Assembly (NCBI RefSeq): GCF_017744135.1
Contig: NZ_JAGHQU010000006.1
Location: 124,001 to 188,000, forward strand
Direction of reading: 5' to 3'
From: Endozoicomonas sp. G2_2
GTDB lineage: Bacteria > Pseudomonadota > Gammaproteobacteria > Nevskiales > Salinisphaeraceae
DNA length: 64,000 nt
Shown piece by piece: positions 19,661-26,037 of the stretch. Below the pieces are notes generated by a model. The model worked only from the letters and a program-made list of their open reading frames with translations, did not search any database and was not told where the DNA came from. The translations under genes were made by a program, and so were the position numbers. Within the stretch, counting starts at the first letter, position 1, and each line of letters begins with the position of its first letter.

Positions 19661-20890
19661 ATGGGCAACGCGCATAAGCTATCCGCGACCGCAGTGAAGA
19701 ACGCCAAGGCGAGCGACCGGGCTTACAGCATGAGCGACGGGCGCGGCCTGCAAATCCTCATCAAGCCGAACGGCTCGAAGCTTTGGCGATACAACTACCG
19801 CTTCGACGGCAAGCAAAAGACCATGCCGCTGGGGAACTACCCCGATGTCAGTCTCGCCGAAGCGCGCACCGCTCTACAGAACGCCCGCAACGAACGCGCA
19901 CGCGGCGTTGATCCGATGCAGGCTCGAAAGGCAGCAAAACTGGCGCGAAGCGACGCTGATACGTTCGAGGCCGTGGCGCGCGAGTGGCACGCCCAAGAGG
20001 CGCCCGCATGGAGCGCAGGTCATGGCGAGCGAATTATGCGCCGCATGGAGCGCGACGTTTTCCCGTGGATCGGCTCGCGCCCGATAGGCGACGTAACCGC
20101 GCCTGAACTACTGACAACGCTGCGCCGGATCGTGGATCGCGGCGCGACTGAGACAGCGCACCGCGCCAAGTCGAACTGTGGGCAGGTTTTCCGTTATGCA
20201 GTCGCGACCGGCCGTGCCGAACGCGACCCTTCCGCAGACCTTCGCGGCGCACTACCAAGCGTGAAGCCAAAAAGCCTCGCGAGTGTGAAGGAGCCGGAAG
20301 CCGTGGGCGCCCTACTCCGGGCAATCGATGCTTACGAGTGCCATCTATCAACGCGTTGCGCTTTGAAGCTCGCGCCGCTCGTATTCGTGCGGCCGGGCGA
20401 GCTGCGCGCAGCCGAGTGGGCTGAGTTCGATCTTGACCGCGCCGAGTGGCGCATCGCCGCCCATCGCATGAAAGGCCGCCAAACGCATATCGTGCCGCTG
20501 TCTGAGCAAGCGATCGCGATTCTTCGCGAAATCGAGCCGCTGACTGGCAGAGATCGCTACGTTTTCCCCTCTATACGGGGCAAAGGACGCCCCATGAGCA
20601 ACAACACGCTCAACGCTGCCTTGCGGAAGATGGGATACACCAAAGACGAGATGACCGCACACGGTTTTCGCAGCATCGCGAGCACGCTACTTAATGAGCA
20701 GGGCTGGAAACCCGACGCCATCGAGCGCCAGCTTGCCCATGCAGAAAGCAATAGCGTGCGCGCAGCCTACAACTACGCCGAGCACTTAGCCGAGCGCCGC
20801 GAGATGATGCAGGCATGGGCGAACTACCTAGACCGGCTGCGCGAGGGAAAGGCCGATAGAGTCGTACCCTTGCGTACCGCTGCCAGTTAG
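19661..20890 (+). CDS. int: P4-type tyrosine integrase of the ssrA island
   Basis: 409 residues. It has an N-terminal DUF4102 arm-binding domain (KLSATAVKNAKASDRAYSMSDGRGLQILI, WRYNYRFDGKQKTMPLGNYPDVSLAEAR), a SAM-like core-binding domain (about 105-195) and a catalytic domain. Catalytic residues are seen in order: Arg in VRPGELRAAEW, Lys in KGRQTHIVPL, HGFR, the second His in QLAHAES, and the tyrosine in AAYNYAEH. Such enzymes integrate islands at tRNA or tmRNA 3' ends, and it is placed 163 bases from the ssrA end, pointing away from it. It appears intact, so the element may still excise. Confidence 0.96.
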   Translation: MGNAHKLSATAVKNAKASDRAYSMSDGRGLQILIKPNGSKLWRYNYRFDGKQKTMPLGNYPDVSLAEARTALQNARNERARGVDPMQARKAAKLARSDADTFEAVAREWHAQEAPAWSAGHGERIMRRMERDVFPWIGSRPIGDVTAPELLTTLRRIVDRGATETAHRAKSNCGQVFRYAVATGRAERDPSADLRGALPSVKPKSLASVKEPEAVGALLRAIDAYECHLSTRCALKLAPLVFVRPGELRAAEWAEFDLDRAEWRIAAHRMKGRQTHIVPLSEQAIAILREIEPLTGRDRYVFPSIRGKGRPMSNNTLNAALRKMGYTKDEMTAHGFRSIASTLLNEQGWKPDAIERQLAHAESNSVRAAYNYAEHLAERREMMQAWANYLDRLREGKADRVVPLRTAAS

Positions 20891-20948
20891 CCAATGACTA
20901 ACGCCAACTAACCCTTTGTTAACTCGCATTTGCGCGACATAGCGTCCC

Positions 20949-20973
20949 TGCCTCATTAGCACGATATGAGGCA
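20949..20973. promoter_or_regulatory. Inverted repeat upstream of small island gene
   Basis: TGCCTCAT (20949-20956) and ATGAGGCA (20966-20973) form a perfect 8-bp inverted repeat, ending 6 bases before the next start codon. It could be an operator or an mRNA hairpin covering the ribosome site. Confidence 0.4.
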
Positions 20974-20979
20974 CACGCA

Positions 20980-21294
20980 ATGCAAACCGTAGCCATTCCC
21001 GCGATCACGGGCCTGATCCATTCTCCAGAGCACGCGAAAGCGCAGTCAAAGAGCGAGCGTCAAACCATCGCGGGCCGCGCCGCCGAAGTGGAGCGCATCG
21101 CATCCGCTGGCATGGCCGCGCTCGGCAGCCTCCTCGCCGATGCATCGATCACAGACGCCCGCCCCCAGAGCGAGCAGGTACACACGGGCGAACTGCTAGC
21201 GATGCTCGCCGAACTCGAGTCCAGCGCCGCACGGCTGGCTGACGAGTGCCACGTTTCGCCTGACACACAGCGGCCGGGCGTGACGGCGCCTTAG
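20980..21294 (+). CDS. Island protein of unknown function (104 residues)
   Basis: Small soluble, Ala-rich and helical protein; I do not recognise a family. Likely helices are at about 25-55 and 65-90 (ELLAMLAELESSAARLADEC). No membrane segment or signal peptide. It lies 89 bases after the integrase and just before the AT-rich regulatory region. Similar short Ala/Glu-rich proteins are common next to integrases of small islands, but no role can be claimed. Confidence 0.55.
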   Translation: MQTVAIPAITGLIHSPEHAKAQSKSERQTIAGRAAEVERIASAGMAALGSLLADASITDARPQSEQVHTGELLAMLAELESSAARLADECHVSPDTQRPGVTAP

Positions 21295-21436
21295 CCTGCA
21301 CCGACTAGACCGCACGCTCTTTCCCGACAGCGATTAAACGAGACGCGACCCCGCCCCCGGCTTGTTCGAGCGTGGAGCCATACCGGGGTGGATCGTTGCG
21401 TGCGAGAAGCTATTCACGCCGCCTCTTAGGCCCCTA

Positions 21437-21608
21437 TGTCTAATGTCACAGGAGACAGGATTAGACGTAAAAGCTACTTAGGCGCATGAAAATTATTTTT
21501 ACCTTTCTTTGTATTGATTTATCTCGCTAAAACCTTGTCATTACAATGTCTAATTTATTATTAGACGATTTAGACAAACTTTTCTTTTTTATGGCACTTG
21601 ATTAGACA
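21437..21608. repeat. AT-rich region with six TGTCTAAT/ATTAGACA repeats
   Basis: Copies: TGTCTAAT 21437-21444, ATTAGACG 21460-21467, TGTCTAAT 21547-21554, ATTAGACG 21560-21567, TTTAGACA 21569-21576 and ATTAGACA 21601-21608. The third and fourth form an inverted pair around TTATT. By count, 21481-21600 is only 28% G+C, far below the rest of the window. The region from 21295 to 21678 has no gene. Position before the AlpA-like gene suggests operators for an island regulator; iterons of a replication origin are the other option. Confidence 0.7.
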
Positions 21609-21678
21609 TTTTCTCTGAGTATCTTGGAGCTGCGCCAACGAGGCCATGAGATTTCTGGACAAACCGGGAGGAACCAAG

Positions 21679-21876
21679 ATGAATCAGTTAATTCGGCGCC
21701 CTGAAGTGCTCCGCCTCGCAGGCTTCGGCAGCAGCTCAAGCCTGTACCGCGCCATGCAGCGCGAGCAGCACCCGTTCCCCAAGCCGGTCAATATCGGCTA
21801 CCGCTCCGTGGCGTGGGTGGAAAGTGAAGTAGTGCAATGGATTGAAGAAAGAATTGAGCACTACCGTGCAGCTTGA
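21679..21876 (+). CDS. AlpA-family transcriptional regulator
   Basis: 65 residues, MerR-like winged helix-turn-helix of the AlpA/phage-regulator family. LIRRPEVLRLAGFGSSSSLYRAMQ is the helix-turn-helix, followed by FPKPVNIGYRSVAWVESEVVQWIEERI, a typical AlpA wing and last helix. The ATG at 21679 has a good ribosome site (GGGAGGA, 6 bases before). In P4-like elements and phage-inducible islands AlpA homologues switch on integrase or excision genes; here it stands right after the AT-rich repeat cluster, which it may bind. Confidence 0.88.
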   Translation: MNQLIRRPEVLRLAGFGSSSSLYRAMQREQHPFPKPVNIGYRSVAWVESEVVQWIEERIEHYRAA

Positions 21877-21982
21877 GCCTAACGCCGGCACCGAGACGAG
21901 CCTCGGTATCGACCGGGCACCCCGCGCCGCAGGCCAGCGGCATTCACACACGGCATCGCATCGCCAATGCGAGGACGTAATC

Positions 21983-22324
21983 ATGGATTTACACGACATT
22001 GCCGAACTCGAGGACACCCCCGCCCCTGCAATCAGGAATGACGCCCCGGCGGAGGACCGCTCCGCCTGGAATCGCGTACACGGCAACCGAAAGCCAAGCC
22101 TGAGAGAGGCCATCAACAAGACGTGCCACGACTGCATCTATGACTCGAAAAGCGGCCTTGGCACATGGCGCGAGCAGGTCGCGCAATGCTCATGCACGAG
22201 TTGCGGCCTATGGCTAGTGCGCACCGGGCCGGAGAGCGGCCCGCATGTTCGTGCAAAAGCCGACCTTATTGCCATTTCGACCGGGCAACACGGCCCGACG
22301 AGAAAAAGAGCGGCAACAACCTAG
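21983..22324 (+). CDS. Small cysteine-containing island protein
   Basis: 113 residues. The central segment SLREAINKTCHDCIYD ... GTWREQVAQCSCTSCGLWLVR has five cysteines in CxxC / CxCxxC spacing, a probable zinc-binding motif. Proteins with this A-I-N-x-x-C-x-x-C-I-Y-D ... G-T-W-R-x-Q-V pattern are common in prophages and islands, with no known function to my knowledge. Start ATG 21983 follows GAGG by 8 bases; the frame is also open back into the AlpA gene. Confidence 0.65.
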   Translation: MDLHDIAELEDTPAPAIRNDAPAEDRSAWNRVHGNRKPSLREAINKTCHDCIYDSKSGLGTWREQVAQCSCTSCGLWLVRTGPESGPHVRAKADLIAISTGQHGPTRKRAATT

Positions 22325-22440
22325 GGCAACCCTAGCGCCAAGCAAAGCGCGCCGTGCAGAACGGCGCACACGGGCTCACGAGAGCAAAGGATTCAAGGCC
22401 GAGCCTCCACCAAAGGCCCTGCCTAATCAGCAAGGATGCA

Positions 22441-23172
22441 ATGCGAGAACAAAGTAACACCGCCGACGGTTATATCCCCGGCCTTGATGACGCCGGGCCA
22501 GAATTTGAGAGCCAAGACCCAGAGGATCACATTGTCTTCGACAATCCCGGTGTGTCGTCGCGTACTGAGCAGCCCGCGCCGCTGCATACCGGGCACGGCC
22601 AGCCGATGGATTTTGCCTCCCGAACCGCAGCCGAGCGCGAGCCAGCCATGGCCGATAGTCTCGCCGATGGAGTGCTCGACGACGAAGACCCAGAGATCAA
22701 GCCGGGCGTCTATCTCGCACGCTTTCACAGCTACGAAACCACGCATCTACCCCGCAGAGGTGCAACGGCGCTCAAGACGCGCAGAACACCGACACAGCCG
22801 CCGCGAAAAGTCGAGGAGGGGAAAGTAGTGGCCACGTTCGAGCTTTTCAGCGATGACGGCTCAAGCCTTGGTCTGTACCCGGATCGCTTTTGGACAGCTC
22901 AATTCAATAAAGGCGAGCCGCGTGGCGATAGTGGGGATTTTCTGCCACCGACCGGCGGCTACGCAATGGGCCAAGAAATCGCCCGCGTGTGCCGCGCCGA
23001 AGAAAACCCCCGACCCTCTCGCCCCATGGCCGCGCTCAGGCGTCAAAAAAGCATCTGGGTGCTTGTCGGCGGTGCATGCAGGGAAGGCGCTGCGGAATAT
23101 TCCCGCGTGCGAGCGGTGCTCGGAGGGCCAGACATGACCCGAGACGAAGCCGAGCGCATCGCCGCGTCGTGA
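22441..23172 (+). CDS. Island protein of unknown function (243 residues)
   Basis: No family recognised. The N-terminal third (to about 80) is acidic, Pro/Asp-rich and probably disordered; the second half looks folded, with PGVYLARFHSYET, KVVATFELFSDDGSSLGLYPDRFW and KSIWVLVGGACREGAAEYSRVRAVL, suggesting a beta-rich domain. The ATG at 22441 follows AAGGA by 5 bases. It lies 116 bases after the cysteine-rich gene in the same direction and probably shares its transcript. Confidence 0.6.
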   Translation: MREQSNTADGYIPGLDDAGPEFESQDPEDHIVFDNPGVSSRTEQPAPLHTGHGQPMDFASRTAAEREPAMADSLADGVLDDEDPEIKPGVYLARFHSYETTHLPRRGATALKTRRTPTQPPRKVEEGKVVATFELFSDDGSSLGLYPDRFWTAQFNKGEPRGDSGDFLPPTGGYAMGQEIARVCRAEENPRPSRPMAALRRQKSIWVLVGGACREGAAEYSRVRAVLGGPDMTRDEAERIAAS

Positions 23173-23272
23173 CTCATACGCCGCTAGCACGGCAGAAACT
23201 CGCCGCGCGCGCACGCGGGGGAGTAATCCCCTAACCTACTGAGTCGTGTTCGGCCATGTCATGCCGTGCTAG
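23171..23272. other. Structure-rich noncoding stretch after the 243-residue gene
   Basis: Contains an 11-bp perfect inverted repeat, CTAGCACGGCA (23184-23194) with TGCCGTGCTAG (23262-23272), a shorter pair GACTCA (23171-23176) with TGAGTC (23240-23245), and a GGGG/CCCC hairpin (23217-23220 with 23228-23231). The first two pairs interleave, as in a pseudoknot. There is no gene between 23173 and 23443. Confidence 0.4.
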
Positions 23273-23393
23273 GTGGCGTTTAGCTGTGTGGTGCCGCGTT
23301 GCGCGAGTAGCTCCGCCCGAATCCATTGCCCCGCAACGGGTTCGCGCTAGGTAATTACCAAAATGACGGCGGCGCATCGTCCCGTGAAAAGCG

Positions 23394-23434
23394 AGAGCCG
23401 AGCGCCGCTGCATACGCTCGCGCCCGGCTCTTTT
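23394..23434. terminator. Bidirectional-looking terminator in the island
   Basis: AGAGCCG (23394-23400) pairs with CGGCTCT (23425-23431), with an inner CGAGCG/CGCTCG stem, and TTTT follows on the plus strand; AAAA precedes on the other side. It lies between a plus-strand gene and the convergent minus-strand secreted-protein gene, so it can serve both. Confidence 0.6.
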
Positions 23435-23443
23435 CGTTCGCTA

Positions 23444-23716
23444 TCAGCGATTGCCAGAGTCGTATCGACGCCCATTCTGCGTTCCATAGTCGAATGACGA
23501 CTGACCGGCTGCATTGCGGTTACGCTGCCGTTCGTTGTGACCGCCCAAGTCCGTCTGACCGTTGCCGCCGAAGGTGGCCTGATCGCCAACATCTTCGCGG
23601 CCTTGGCCCGTCGCGCCCGATCCGAAACATGTGACGCTCCCGTTGGGATTTGTACGGCAATCTGCCGATGCCAGCGCGGGCAAAGTCAGTAGTAGAGTAG
23701 CTATCAGATATCGCAT
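23444..23716 (-). CDS. Small secreted protein of unknown function
   Basis: 90 residues. It has a clear signal peptide: MRYLIATLLLTLPALASA with cleavage after ASA. The mature part holds two cysteines close to the N terminus (DCRTNPNGSVTCFGSG), likely a disulfide in the periplasm, and a Gly/Asn/Gln-rich remainder. Small proteins of this plan occur in many gammaproteobacterial genomes without known function. It is the only minus-strand gene in the island and may be cargo. Confidence 0.6.
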   Translation of the reverse strand: MRYLIATLLLTLPALASADCRTNPNGSVTCFGSGATGQGREDVGDQATFGGNGQTDLGGHNERQRNRNAAGQSSFDYGTQNGRRYDSGNR

Positions 23717-24017
23717 GTATCCCCGTATTTTGGAGCCACATACGTAACATCTTGCGCGCTAGACCCTAAAGGGCGTCATGGATATAGCGTCTTCGATGCA
23801 AATAATTCTCGTGCGCATCGTTTCGCGCGAGCGCGCGAAGCGTCAATTGCGCCAAATCCATCTAAGCGCTATACGAGCGTCACCGGGAAAATCGCACGCA
23901 GTCCCGCCGATGCACGCCAAACCTGGCTCTTTCGAATCATGGCAGCCATTATTAATTTACATAGCTGCCCGATAAAATTGATATCGCCTGCTATACCACT
24001 CGCATGTTGGGGGAGAA

Positions 24018-24632
24018 ATGAAAGCGACAGGCCTTGTAGTGCTATGGATTTGGCTCGGCGGCGCGCTCTTGATGGCAGGTTTTTACATCTTGTCTGATCG
24101 AAAAGCCTGCATTGATAACGAAGGTATCATCAAAGGCGTACTTTGGTGTGACAGCCAGCCAAAGACGCAGCTAGGGGTCTCCGCATACTGGTTCACAACC
24201 CTTATGAAGGGTGCATCGTGGCCGTTGAAGGCCGCTGACACGCTTTCTAGCTTCGGCGACGCCCATCTAAATGACGACAGCCCGGACCGCTTGAGCTCAA
24301 GCATCGGGAGCTATGAACAGAAATACTCATGCAGTCAGCTCGTTAGCGATATCAACGACGGTAGTGAGGCGGCAGGCAATCGGGTTAATGCTCGTTTTGC
24401 AACCGAAATATTTCCCGAAGACGACGGGCGCAACGAGCTGCGGCTAAAAGCCATAGCCACGGATTATTTCGGTCACGAACCAACAGTGAACGAGCTCCGG
24501 AGATTCTCAGCTGAAAGCGTACGTTTGTCGCTGCCGGTTTGTATGGGCAATCCGACGATGAGCGTCGAACGCGCCGTCTTCATTGGCGCAGACTCGGTGG
24601 TTCCCGGAAAACTTTCAACTGAGATTCGGTGA
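24018..24632 (+). CDS. Membrane-anchored island protein of unknown function
   Basis: 204 residues. One N-terminal membrane helix (about 5-27; TGLVVLWIWLGGALLMAGFY), then a soluble, mostly helical domain with four cysteines. No family recognised. The start has a strong ribosome site (GGGGGAG, 4 bases before ATG). The 300 bases upstream hold no credible gene. It stands alone at the right end of the island, the usual place for cargo; an accessory role such as defence or envelope function cannot be judged from the sequence. Confidence 0.65.
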   Translation: MKATGLVVLWIWLGGALLMAGFYILSDRKACIDNEGIIKGVLWCDSQPKTQLGVSAYWFTTLMKGASWPLKAADTLSSFGDAHLNDDSPDRLSSSIGSYEQKYSCSQLVSDINDGSEAAGNRVNARFATEIFPEDDGRNELRLKAIATDYFGHEPTVNELRRFSAESVRLSLPVCMGNPTMSVERAVFIGADSVVPGKLSTEIR

Positions 24633-24729
24633 CAGTCTTTGCTATACGCTAGAAGCCATCCCAGGCTACTAACGAGCGCAGCTCGCTGCGGAGTACTAAC
24701 CGTAGCGTAACTTGCTGCTCGCTTAAAAA

Positions 24730-24751
24730 TGTTGGTATTTGTGTTGGTATC
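24730..24751 (+). repeat. Right pair of TGTTGGTATC repeats (probable arm sites)
   Basis: TGTTGGTATT (24730-24739) and TGTTGGTATC (24742-24751) match the motif repeated before the integrase gene, and lie 64 bases inside the right att copy. This supports the right boundary of the element. Confidence 0.65.
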
Positions 24752-24814
24752 TCACCTTTTTGTCATCTATATTTTGGTTTAAAAACAAAAAATTATTAAA
24801 CCTATAGGATTGAC

Positions 24815-24828
24815 GCCGTCCCCACCAA
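24815..24828 (+). repeat. Right attachment site (attR)
   Basis: GCCGTCCCCACCAA, one base different from the ssrA end. The C replaces the T that forms the G-U wobble in tmRNA, so this copy is only a remnant. Confidence 0.8.
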
Positions 24829-24835
24829 GCGCCCA

Positions 24836-24869
24836 CCCCGTATCGCAACACGCGATACGGGGTTTTTTT
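24836..24869 (+). terminator. Displaced original ssrA terminator
   Basis: Perfect 11-bp stem CCCCGTATCGC / GCGATACGGGG with a 5-base loop, then seven T. It stands 8 bases after attR, where the ssrA terminator would be without the island, and no plus-strand gene now precedes it closely. Confidence 0.85.
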
Positions 24870-24877
24870 GGCCTCGC

Positions 24878-25705
24878 TCACGCCGCCAGCAGATTCTGCA
24901 CCAGCATGCCAACCGCAACGGTCACCATGGCCAGCGCAAGGATCAGCTGCAGCGTTGTCCCGGCGAGATGACGCGCCAGCACTCGCCCGCCCGCCATGCC
25001 GAGCACGCCGCCGATCACGAACAGCCCGGTGAGCGACCAGTCGATGTCGCGGCCGGCAAGAACGCTCGACACCAGGCCGGACACGCCGATGAGCGTAATT
25101 ACCGCCAGGGAGGTCGCTACCGCGCGATGGATACCCATTTCGGTGACGATCATCAGCGCGGGCACGATCAAAAAGCCACCGCCTACACCGAACAGACCTG
25201 AAAGAACGCCGACCACGAGTCCGGCGGCCATGAGGGCCGCACTGCATGGCGCGTTCAGTCGCAGTCGCCCGTCGCCGCTGTAGCGGCAGACGGTACCGCG
25301 GTCAGACGCCGCGTCCGGCGCCGGCCGCGCGCGTACGATGTTCGATTCCTGCGGTGCCGTACGTGCGCGCCAGCCCATGCGCGCGGCCACGCACAGCATC
25401 AGCGCGGCAAAGGCGGCGACCACGCTGGCTTCACTCAGCCGGTCGCCGATCATGACGCCGACCGGCGCTGCCGCCATGCCGCCGGCCGCGAGAATCAGCG
25501 CCGCGCGCCGCTCGACGATGGAACGCCACAAGCCTTCGACCGCGCCAAAAGCGGCCGTGATTGCAACGGCGCCGAGCGATATCGCCACCGCGCCGTGTGG
25601 CGCGACATCGAGCCCGTAAATCAGCAACGGCACGGCAAAGATCGATCCGCCGCCGCCCGTCAGCCCGAGCGCCAACCCGACGACGATGCCGAAGAGCACG
25701 CTCAT
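24878..25705 (-). CDS. TauE/SafE family sulfite/organosulfonate exporter
   Basis: 275 residues, about eight membrane helices in two repeats. Each repeat begins with the family glycine motif: GLALGLTGGGGSIFAVPLLIY near the start and GLFGVGGGFLIVPALM in the middle. Family members export sulfite, sulfoacetate or related anions, or import some; the substrate is unknown. The ATG at 25703-25705 gives MSVLFGIVVGLAL, the usual start. The rhodanese at 31.7 kb is another sulfur gene but not linked. The region upstream has a perfect ATATGCATAT palindrome that may be an operator. Confidence 0.9.
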   Translation of the reverse strand: MSVLFGIVVGLALGLTGGGGSIFAVPLLIYGLDVAPHGAVAISLGAVAITAAFGAVEGLWRSIVERRAALILAAGGMAAAPVGVMIGDRLSEASVVAAFAALMLCVAARMGWRARTAPQESNIVRARPAPDAASDRGTVCRYSGDGRLRLNAPCSAALMAAGLVVGVLSGLFGVGGGFLIVPALMIVTEMGIHRAVATSLAVITLIGVSGLVSSVLAGRDIDWSLTGLFVIGGVLGMAGGRVLARHLAGTTLQLILALAMVTVAVGMLVQNLLAA

Positions 25706-26037
25706 CGCACCACCCTTGTTCCCCGCCAATACGGCATGCGCGACCTTCCATGCCGGCAAGCATGCCGCGGCGTCGCATCGAAAACACTTTTTGTTATATG
25801 CATATTCTTTAATGCTATTTAAGATGTCGCGACTTGTCATCCTGTATCCGCCCGAGGCGCAGCGAAGCGACATCTTTTCCACGGCTTGGAACGTCCGGCA
25901 TGGCATAGTTGGCGTGTCGTCTTGCCTGGATTGCACGCACACCGGGCCTGCCGTGCCGGCACGGCGACGACGCCTCGCCGCCGACACGCGCCGCTGGCCG
26001 TGCCGGCGCTCTCGTTGACCGCTTGCTACCGGATTCG
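25706..26037. promoter_or_regulatory. Divergent intergenic region of tauE-like and nhaP2-like genes
   Basis: 332 bases without a credible gene. An AT-rich core (25780-25825) includes the palindrome ATATGCATAT (25796-25805) and probable -10 sequences on both strands. It is the only place from which both divergent transporter genes could be driven. Confidence 0.45.

Larger units (their letters stand above)
19485..24828 (+). mobile_element. Integrative element in the 3' end of ssrA (about 5.3 kb)
   Basis: The tail of ssrA, GCCGTCTCCACCAA (19485-19498), recurs with one mismatch as GCCGTCCCCACCAA at 24815-24828. Between them lie a P4-type integrase just inside the left end, an AlpA-like regulator and several genes of no known family. 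Repeats of the form TGTTGGTATC flank the integrase start and the right end. The strong hairpin terminator just outside the right repeat looks like the original ssrA terminator pushed away by the insertion. No replication, conjugation or structural phage gene is seen, so it may be a satellite-like or degraded element. Confidence 0.88.

Noticed and set aside
23778-23975. 65-codon plus-strand frame in the island
   Set aside because: No ribosome site, no family likeness and a basic, random-looking composition. Treated as noncoding.
20980-24632. Known defence or toxin-antitoxin system as island cargo
   Set aside because: None of the island proteins shows recognisable motifs of such systems; only the integrase and the AlpA-like regulator can be named.
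24723-25247. Minus-strand frame across the right island boundary
   Set aside because: It crosses attR and overlaps the certain TauE/SafE gene in another frame; an Arg-rich shadow.
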